The notes beneath the pieces were generated by a model. That model was not told the DNA's origin. It saw only the letters and a program-made list of their open reading frames with translations, and searched no databases. A stretch of 64,000 bases of DNA, taken from NCBI RefSeq assembly GCF_000420025.1, contig NZ_ATUD01000007.1, positions 62,001-126,000 on the forward strand, in the 5' to 3' direction. How positions within the stretch are numbered: the first letter of the stretch is position 1; the number at the start of each line of letters is the position of its first letter. A program made the translations under genes and the position numbers. Positions 58,730-64,000 of this stretch are shown here, piece by piece. Source of the stretch: Patulibacter americanus DSM 16676. Its GTDB lineage: Bacteria; Actinomycetota; Thermoleophilia; Solirubrobacterales; Solirubrobacteraceae.

Positions 58730-59367
58730 TAGGCCCGGCGGCGCGCCTCGAGCCGCGCGTCGTGCATCGTCACGACGCCGTCGGGCCGCTCCACCGTCCG
58801 CGCCGGGGCGTCGGCGAGCACGACCTCCCACGCCTCCGGGTCGAGCAGGCCTGCGACCTCCTCGGCCGTGAAGCGCATGTGGTGCAGGTGCCGGTAGCCC
58901 TCGGGGGCCAGGTCGACGGGGTGGTGCCCGACGATCAGCAGCGTGCCGCCCGGCGCCACGCCGGCGGCCAGACGGGTGAAGAGCGCCGCCCGCGGCTCCG
59001 GCGGCAGGTGCATGAACTGCGCGGAGACGAGGTCGAAGGCGCCCGCGTCGGGCCCCCACTCGAGCACATCGGCCCGGGTCCACGTGATCCGCTCCGCGAC
59101 CTCCGCCCCCACCGCGGCGGCGCGCTCGGCCCCCTTCCGCAGCGCGACGGGTGACACGTCGATCGCCGTGACCCGCCAGCCCCGCTCGGCGAGCCACAGC
59201 GCGTCGGCCCCCTCGCCGCTGCCGACGTCGACGGCCCTCCCCGGCGCCAGCCGCGCGACGCGGTCCACCAGGTGCGGGTTCGGGTTCCCGCTCCAGATCT
59301 GCGGGCTCGAGCCGTAGCGGTCATCCCAGAAGTCCTGGCGGAGCATGCGGAGGTCGTCGTCGGTCAT
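58729..59367 (-). CDS. class I SAM-dependent methyltransferase (TehB/thiopurine-like)
   Basis: 212 residues from ATG 59367. The N-terminus FWDDRYGSSPQIWSGNPNPHLVDRVARL is typical of TehB-like enzymes. SAM-binding motif I is AVDVGSGEGADALWLAERG, followed by VTAIDVSPVALRKGAERAAA (post-I acidic), DLVSAQFMHLP (motif II) and GTLLIVGHHP (motif III). Substrate is unknown; small thiols, tellurite or lipid acceptors are possible. Monocistronic, converging with the EamA gene. Confidence 0.88.
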   Translation of the reverse strand: MTDDDLRMLRQDFWDDRYGSSPQIWSGNPNPHLVDRVARLAPGRAVDVGSGEGADALWLAERGWRVTAIDVSPVALRKGAERAAAVGAEVAERITWTRADVLEWGPDAGAFDLVSAQFMHLPPEPRAALFTRLAAGVAPGGTLLIVGHHPVDLAPEGYRHLHHMRFTAEEVAGLLDPEAWEVVLADAPARTVERPDGVVTMHDARLEARRRA

Positions 59368-59498
59368 GGACGGGAGCATGGGCCCCGAGCCTAGCGATGG
59401 CAAGGGAGCTTGCCCAACCGGCAATTCACGGGACGCCGCCCGCTCGCGGGACACCCCGGTCGCTGGTGTGGCCCGCTCGGCGAGGTCGCCCGGAAATA

Positions 59499-59528
59499 GC
59501 GAAGGCCCCGCCGGAGCGGGGCCTTCGC
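59499..59528 (-). terminator. rnpB terminator hairpin
   Basis: Perfect 13-bp stem GCGAAGGCCCCGC/GCGGGGCCTTCGC with a 4-nt loop (CGGA). On the minus strand it follows the RNase P RNA by 5 bp and is succeeded by TATTTCC. Confidence 0.8.
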
Positions 59529-59532
59529 CGTA

Positions 59533-59861
59533 GCAGACCGGTAAGCCGGATTCTGTCGTTGCGCAGCCATCCATCTATTGCGACCTACCTGAACCTCGAC
59601 GGGCCGCCTACTGACGGTTCTGCTCGGTCTTGCACCGGGTGGGGTTTACCTGGCCGCCGCGTCACCGCGACGCCGGTGCGCTCTTACCGCACCATTTCAA
59701 CCTTGCCTGTGCGCCGGGGTAGAGGCCCCTGGCGCCATCGGCGGTGTATTTCTGTGGCACTGTCCCGCGGGTTTCCCCGGGTCGGCTCCCCGACCACCCT
59801 GCCCTGCGGTGTCCGGACTTTCCTCGAACGGGTCAAGCCCGTCCGCGGCTGCGTGGCCTGC
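59533..59861 (-). ncRNA. rnpB: RNase P RNA (bacterial type A)
   Basis: The ribozyme that matures tRNA 5' ends. Conserved minus-strand blocks are GAGGAAAGTCCGGAC (CR-I), ACAGAAATACACCGC (CR-II region), GGTAAGAGCGCACC, GTAGGCGGC and the 3' CAGAATCCGGCTTAC followed by CGGTCTGC. P1 pairs 5' GCAGGCC (59855-59861) with 3' GGTCTGC (59533-59539). A -10-like TATCGT (59869-59874) lies 7 bp upstream, supporting the 5' end within a few bases. The GGCTTACCGGTCTGC end immediately precedes the terminator hairpin. Confidence 0.95.
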
Positions 59862-59986
59862 CCCAGGGACGATACCCGGGGCGGGCCCGCCGACGCCGGG
59901 CCCTCGGGGCCACGCCGCGCGCCACGACGCGCCTCCCGCTCCGCGCGGTCACCGGCGGGACGGCCGGGCGCGCGGGGCGGGAGGGG

Positions 59987-60616
59987 TCAGCCGACCTTCC
60001 GCAGAACGCCCACGACCTTGCCGAGCACGCGCGCCTCCCGCGAGCGGATCGGCTCCATGTCTGGGTTCTCCGGCTGCAGCCGGATGTGGTCGCTCTCGCG
60101 GAAGTAGCGCTTGACGGTGGCGTCCTCGCCCACCAGGGCGACGACGATCTCGCCGTCGCGTGCGGTCTCCTGCGGCCGGACGACCACGAGGTCGCCCGCC
60201 AGGATGCCCGCGCCGATCATCGACTCGCCGCGGATCCGCAGGAGGTACTCGCCCTCCGCGCCGCCGGCCATGTCCGGGACGGGCACGTGCTCCTCGACGT
60301 GCTCCTCGGCGAGGATCGGCGGACCGGCCGCGACCTGGCCGAGCAGCGGCAGCCGGCGGGACTCGCCCACGGCGTTGCGCACGCCCTCCACGGCCTGCTC
60401 CACGCCGCGACCGAGCAGCTCGATCGCGCGGGGCTTCGAGGGGTCGCGGCGCAGGAGGCCGAGCTTCTCGAGGTTCGCCAGGTGCGCGTGGACCGTCGAC
60501 GAGCTCGCGAGCCCGACCGCCTTCCCGATGTCGCGCACGGTCGGCGGGTAACCGAAGTCCGTGGTGTATCGACCGATGTAGTCGAAGATCTCTTGCTGGC
60601 GCTTGGTCAGGTCCAT
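59987..60616 (-). CDS. lexA: LexA SOS repressor
   Basis: 209 residues. The N-terminal winged helix-turn-helix (KRQQEIFDYIGRYTTDFGYPPTVRDIGKAVGLASSSTVHAHLANLE) binds the SOS box. Self-cleavage occurs at Ala97-Gly98 (GQVAAGPP), with Ser132 in RGESM and Lys169 in ATVKRYF as catalytic dyad. It is auto-regulated: a LexA box lies 17 bp upstream of the ATG. RecA-activated cleavage should release this gene together with dnaE2, imuB and the DUF6504 gene in this window. Confidence 0.96.
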   Translation of the reverse strand: MDLTKRQQEIFDYIGRYTTDFGYPPTVRDIGKAVGLASSSTVHAHLANLEKLGLLRRDPSKPRAIELLGRGVEQAVEGVRNAVGESRRLPLLGQVAAGPPILAEEHVEEHVPVPDMAGGAEGEYLLRIRGESMIGAGILAGDLVVVRPQETARDGEIVVALVGEDATVKRYFRESDHIRLQPENPDMEPIRSREARVLGKVVGVLRKVG

Positions 60617-60633
60617 GGTGGGCCGGGTCGAAT

Positions 60634-60647
60634 CGAACGTCTGTTCG
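60634..60647 (-). promoter_or_regulatory. LexA (SOS) box upstream of lexA (autoregulation)
   Basis: Minus-strand CGAACAGACGTTCG, a perfect CGAAC-N4-GTTCG, 17 bp before the lexA ATG. Confidence 0.9.
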
Positions 60648-60691
60648 CCACCCTACTGGGACCACCGGCGGCAGGCAACCCGGCCGACCGG

Positions 60692-60721
60692 GCGACACGA
60701 TCCGGGCCCTTCGTGTACTTT
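60692..60721 (+). promoter_or_regulatory. possible tRNA-Leu promoter
   Basis: GCGACA (60692-60697), an 18-bp spacer, then TACTTT (60716-60721). Transcription would start close to the tRNA 5' end at 60733. Read by eye. Confidence 0.4.
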
Positions 60722-60732
60722 TCTCCGTCCGC

Positions 60733-60817
<85 letters not shown>

Positions 60818-60825
60818 TGGAAACG

Positions 60826-60850
60826 ACGGCCCCGTGATTCACGGGGCCGT
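60826..60850 (+). terminator. tRNA-Leu terminator
   Basis: Near-perfect hairpin ACGGCCCCGTGA / TCACGGGGCCGT, followed by TTGCGTT, 8 bp after the tRNA. Confidence 0.7.
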
Positions 60851-60938
60851 TTGCGTTCCCGGGGGAGTCACGGCCCCCACAGCCGGGCAGACCCCGGCCA
60901 TCGATGCCGACCGTAGCGTCGGACCAGATAGCCCGTCC

Positions 60939-62516
60939 TCAGTCGCCTGAGGGTTCCTCGGTGCCCCGGAGGTTCACCGCTTGGGAACCTGCCACCGCGG
61001 GAAGCGCGCGGTAGAAGTGCCGGTCTCGCAGGGCACTCGATACAGCAAGAAGATCCCAGGCGTCTCCCGACTCGCAAAGGTCCTCCCCGACTGGGTCAAC
61101 ATGGTGGGGGGCGGCCGCAGCTCCCGGCTCACAGGACTCTGAGTACGGGACGTTCGGATCAACTCGGTTGTCGGTCCCGGTTCGAGACCACATACTCGGG
61201 CCCGGGGCGAGCCGCAGCACCGAAGGAGCGAGGCGCACGGCCTCGAGATCGTTGCGGACGTCTTCATAGAGCGTGGTCAAGCCCAGGGCGGCGCACAGAT
61301 CTAGGACCACCGCGGCGACCCGAGAGTCGCGTCGCTTGCTGATCTCAACGTGCTCGAACGGAGGCCCCAGCAGCTGATCAATCACTTCGGTTGCGTCAGC
61401 ATCAACGTGCGCCAGACCAAAACAGTGCTTTTCGTAGGCGTCGCAGAGCCAGACCGTGACGTCGGTCAGGTAGCGTTCAACTGCACCGTTGCCCCGCAGG
61501 GCGAGCGTGAGTGCCGTCGGAACAAGGGCCACGGCGTACTCGTCCCCGATCGGGCGGGCCGCACCGGGCTGGGCGGCTACGAAGTCGGCGAGCCAGTCCG
61601 CAACCGCCACCCATTCGGGGTCGCCGGAGGAACGCATCCGCAAGGCCAGTAGGCCGAGAAGCTCAGCGAGGCGGGTGCAACGAGCGGGATACGTCACCCA
61701 TCCGGAGACGCCGCTGAAGCCTGTGAGGGCCCGTCTGCCCAGCAGCCGGTTATCGCACTCGGCCCATAGCCGCCGTCCGTAGACCTCGAACAAGCGTGTC
61801 GCGGCCTCGACAGCTGGGCTAGTCTCACCAGCTACCGCGGACCGCGCTCCCCGGATGAGACAAAGGCCGAGATGACACGCGAGATCGAGGCGATCCGCGT
61901 GTTCAAGGCGGTCGCACAAGATCGCGGCTTCGACGACGCCGAGGCCCGTGAGCCGCGACTCGTCCCACGTCATCCACCGCTGGGAGAACGTCTCCAGGCT
62001 ACGCATCGTGGTCCGTCGCTCCTCTATCGAGCCGAGCGCCGCGATGAGGTGACCGTCAGAAGAGCCTCGAAGGACGGCATCACGATTGCCGCTGAGATCG
62101 CCGAGCAGGGTGTCCTTGTCCCAGAGCTCGAGCAGAGGCTCGTCGCGTCGTCGTGCCCGGTCGTTGTAGTCCCTGAAGAGATCCGGGGCGTTGCCTGTCA
62201 ATCGCCCGGTCGTTACGAGTACGGCTCGCCGCGGAAGGCTCGTGTCCAGCGCACCATGGCCGAGGTTCGTAAGCCTGAGCTCCCCCAACTGGTCCACGAT
62301 CTTGCGCCATTCGGCCTGGTTGATGTCGCCGGCTTTGGATTGCCACACCCATTGCTCGCCGTCAAGCTTGGCCACTACGTCTTTCCCGAATTCCCGGGCA
62401 CCGTGGGTCAGGTGCACGTCGCTGTACCCGCGACTCCGGATCAGTGCGAGCAGCGGCTCATCGAACTCGCGTTCTCCGACGGCATCAAGAAAGGCGGCGA
62501 CGGCGTCGTCGAGCAA
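60939..62516 (-). CDS. predicted Mrr-type restriction endonuclease-like protein with a long helical C-terminus
   Basis: 525 residues. Residues 17-70 fit a PD-(D/E)xK nuclease of the Mrr/McrBC type: FDEPLLALIRSRGYSDVHLTHG, then GKDVV (Asp46) and WVWQSKAGD with Gln59-Ser-Lys61 in place of E-x-K. This D/Q-x-K set is typical of Mrr-type catalytic domains. Strands follow (RRAVLVTTGRLTG, LLELWDKDTLLGDL). From about residue 170 the protein is helical without a recognised family. The start overlaps the upstream gene by 32 bp. Codon use is less G/C-biased than in neighbours, indicating transfer. Likely part of a two-gene defence or nuclease unit. Confidence 0.7.
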   Translation of the reverse strand: MLDDAVAAFLDAVGEREFDEPLLALIRSRGYSDVHLTHGAREFGKDVVAKLDGEQWVWQSKAGDINQAEWRKIVDQLGELRLTNLGHGALDTSLPRRAVLVTTGRLTGNAPDLFRDYNDRARRRDEPLLELWDKDTLLGDLSGNRDAVLRGSSDGHLIAALGSIEERRTTMRSLETFSQRWMTWDESRLTGLGVVEAAILCDRLEHADRLDLACHLGLCLIRGARSAVAGETSPAVEAATRLFEVYGRRLWAECDNRLLGRRALTGFSGVSGWVTYPARCTRLAELLGLLALRMRSSGDPEWVAVADWLADFVAAQPGAARPIGDEYAVALVPTALTLALRGNGAVERYLTDVTVWLCDAYEKHCFGLAHVDADATEVIDQLLGPPFEHVEISKRRDSRVAAVVLDLCAALGLTTLYEDVRNDLEAVRLAPSVLRLAPGPSMWSRTGTDNRVDPNVPYSESCEPGAAAAPHHVDPVGEDLCESGDAWDLLAVSSALRDRHFYRALPAVAGSQAVNLRGTEEPSGD

Positions 62517-63057
62517 GGAGTTCCCGGTGCTTTCGGTCTTCGAGGTCTCGGATGGTTTGGAGCTGTTCGGCCGTACCCTGCGGGAACTTCTTCGCGGTAT
62601 CGGGGTGCACCACCAGGCTGGGCTTGACTAGCTGGTCATCTTCGTCCAACGACCACTCGATCCGTTCGAGCATCTCGACGTACGACTCGAACGTAAGCCC
62701 GCCCTTCGACTTGATCGTGTTCCCGGTGAAATCGGTGACCTTGCCGATCGTGTCGACAAAGAGCTCGACGAGCCCCTTGCCGAGTTCCTCCGCGGCGCTA
62801 TCCAGCTCAAGCGTGAGCTGCTCAAAGTTCGCAGTGCGTACGGCCTCGAGATCGAGCGTCATCGAAGCCCCGACGGGGGTTTCGGGGAGGCTCAGCTCCG
62901 CACCGTCGTGACCCGAGACGACCGACGAAACCGTACTCGCGGTCTGCATCTGTCCCATTCCTGCGAGGAGCGGACTCCGAGCTCTTGCAAGGGCGTACAG
63001 GGTGTCGTTGACGAAGTGCGTAAAAGCCGCGTCAAGCTCCCAGGTAGCGAACGGCAT
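62485..63057 (-). CDS. hypothetical protein with a basic C-terminal tail, first gene of the two-gene module
   Basis: 190 residues from ATG 63057; the upstream in-frame extension has no support. No family was recognised. Features are a helical N-terminus (WELDAAFTHFVNDTLYALARARS), a central region DFTGNTIKSKGGLTFESYVEMLERIEWSLDEDDQLVKPSLVVHPD and a terminal run RRRRRRLS preceded by RKHRELLA. The basic tail suggests nucleic-acid binding. Its stop overlaps the start of the nuclease-like gene by 32 bp, so the two are co-translated. Base composition is lower in G+C than the surrounding genes. Confidence 0.7.
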   Translation of the reverse strand: MPFATWELDAAFTHFVNDTLYALARARSPLLAGMGQMQTASTVSSVVSGHDGAELSLPETPVGASMTLDLEAVRTANFEQLTLELDSAAEELGKGLVELFVDTIGKVTDFTGNTIKSKGGLTFESYVEMLERIEWSLDEDDQLVKPSLVVHPDTAKKFPQGTAEQLQTIRDLEDRKHRELLARRRRRRLS

Positions 63058-63239
63058 ACCGCATCGTCGCCTCGTCCCCGGACGGATCGACTCGGCTGAC
63101 CCGCGCCACGCGTGACCAACCGCGCCCCGCCTCGGTCCGCCGTGGGGCGAAGCGCCCCCTGTGGGCGGCTCTCGTACAGGCTGTCCATGGACACCCCAGA
63201 CGGACGACAACACGAACCGGCTCAACGAGGCCGGCATAC

Positions 63240-64000
63240 TCAGTCCTCCAGCGCCGGCGCCCCGAGGAGCTCCGCGTCCGTCCCCACCGCGGTGATGGTC
63301 CCGTCGTCCCCCGACGCCCACAGGCGTCCGTCCGTGCGTGTCATCCCGTAGCGGCACCGCGCGTCGAGGACGTCGGCCTGCGCCCGGGGTGCCCCCGTGC
63401 CGCCGTCGTCGACGAGGGTCCGGTCGATCCGCCCCGAGCGCAGGCCGCAGACGAACAGCGCGCGGCCGTCCGCCGACGAGGCCACGGCCACGGGCACGCG
63501 CCGGAACCCGCTGCGGACCACGGCGCCCCCGGGGCGGCCGGCGCGGCCGGTGCGCTCGGGCTCCCCCGCCCCGGCGCGGTCGGCGACCCACAGCTCGCCG
63601 CCGCGACCGCGGGCGAGCGCCACCGGGTCGTGCCAGCCGCGCGAGCGGCGTCGGGGCTCCTGCGACGCGGGGCGGTCGGGGTCGAGCGTCACGACGCGGC
63701 CCAGGACGCTGGCCGCCGTCGCCGCGCGCCCCGGGCGGGCCTGGTCGCCCACGCCCAGCGCCAGGCGACCGCCCGGGAGCGCCAGGAGGCCGCCGCCCAC
63801 CCGCGCCCGGCCCGCGAGCGGCCCGCGCCAGACGATGCGCGGCCGGGGCCGCGAGATCTCGGCCACGACGAGACGTCGGCCCCGGGCACGTACGTAGGCG
63901 GCGAAGACGCGGCCGTCGCGGCCGACGGCGAGGCCCCGCACGGCGAAGCCCGGGCCGGGGGCCACGTCGAGGCGGGCGAGCACCTCGGCGGGGCCGACCG
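63240..64000 (-). CDS. beta-propeller protein, glucose/sorbosone dehydrogenase-like (partial)
   Basis: Over 250 residues; the reading frame is open at the right edge, so the N-terminus is missing. Blade-like repeats contain GRVFAAYVRARG, GRLALGVGDQARPG, SVLGRVVTLDPD, GWHDPVALARGRGGELWVADRAG and MTRTDGRLWASGDDGTI. These resemble the PQQ-type glucose/sorbosone dehydrogenase propeller (GDQxxPxxxxGRVLxLD, HxPxALA, ELWVAD) and similar Ca-dependent exported enzymes. Cofactor use cannot be judged from the fragment. The final LLGAPALED may be the blade-closing strand. Confidence 0.65.
   Translation of the reverse strand, partial: VGPAEVLARLDVAPGPGFAVRGLAVGRDGRVFAAYVRARGRRLVVAEISRPRPRIVWRGPLAGRARVGGGLLALPGGRLALGVGDQARPGRAATAASVLGRVVTLDPDRPASQEPRRRSRGWHDPVALARGRGGELWVADRAGAGEPERTGRAGRPGGAVVRSGFRRVPVAVASSADGRALFVCGLRSGRIDRTLVDDGGTGAPRAQADVLDARCRYGMTRTDGRLWASGDDGTITAVGTDAELLGAPALED

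Overview
The window is very GC-rich, with G or C at nearly every third codon position, many GTG starts and many ATGA/GTGA start-stop overlaps. Together with the Get3-like ATPase pair, the LexA-controlled dnaE2/imuB/DUF6504 set and the GntR/HxlR/LysR regulators, this points to an actinobacterium, probably a Thermoleophilia-type lineage (Patulibacter/Solirubrobacter-like). The phylum follows from gene content; the class is an inference from overall style. No phage, transposase, CRISPR array or rRNA was seen.

Left third (1-21.6 kb): a Get3/ArsA-like ATPase pair cut by the left edge, a YbhN-like membrane protein, a cupin, a malyl-CoA-lyase-like enzyme coupled to a DcsG-like ATP-grasp ligase, Nudix and Fpg/Nei genes, an exported protein, an ABC ATPase, a DUF6909-like protein, a GntR-leuA operon with a repeat-rich control region, upp, an HxlR regulator, threonine ammonia-lyase (ilvA), a GFA-like protein, an acyl-CoA dehydrogenase, a P450 with a palindromic operator, and a second GntR regulator.

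21.6-27.6 kb: a tightly coupled operon of APC permease, glutamine-synthetase-like ligase, class I amidotransferase hydrolase, aldehyde dehydrogenase, a 24-codon bridging ORF and an SDR. The best reading is gamma-glutamylation and oxidation of an imported amino-alcohol such as ethanolamine. 27.6-43.8 kb holds exported proteins, RidA, an exported alpha/beta hydrolase, a DUF255 thioredoxin-like protein, an MMPL transporter, tandem exported paralogues, glnA, a TPR/Sel1 protein, an HxlR-carboxymuconolactone decarboxylase pair and an APC permease.

44.2-60.7 kb is an SOS neighbourhood. dnaE2, a DUF6504 gene, imuB and lexA lie on the minus strand, each with a CGAAC-N4-GTTCG LexA box at or near its start. 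They are interrupted by a DUF47-PiT phosphate transport operon and by GNAT/HAD, LLM-SCP2 fusion, LysR/EamA, methyltransferase and rnpB loci. DnaE2 has a long glycine-rich tail, and an unusual pilin-like gene sits between the DUF6504 gene and dnaE2.

Right end: tRNA-Leu(GAG) with a terminator is followed by a visibly less GC-biased two-gene minus-strand module. It pairs a 190-residue basic-tailed protein with a 525-residue protein whose N-terminus looks like an Mrr-type nuclease. This is the best candidate for an undescribed, probably defensive, system. A partial beta-propeller gene runs off the right edge.
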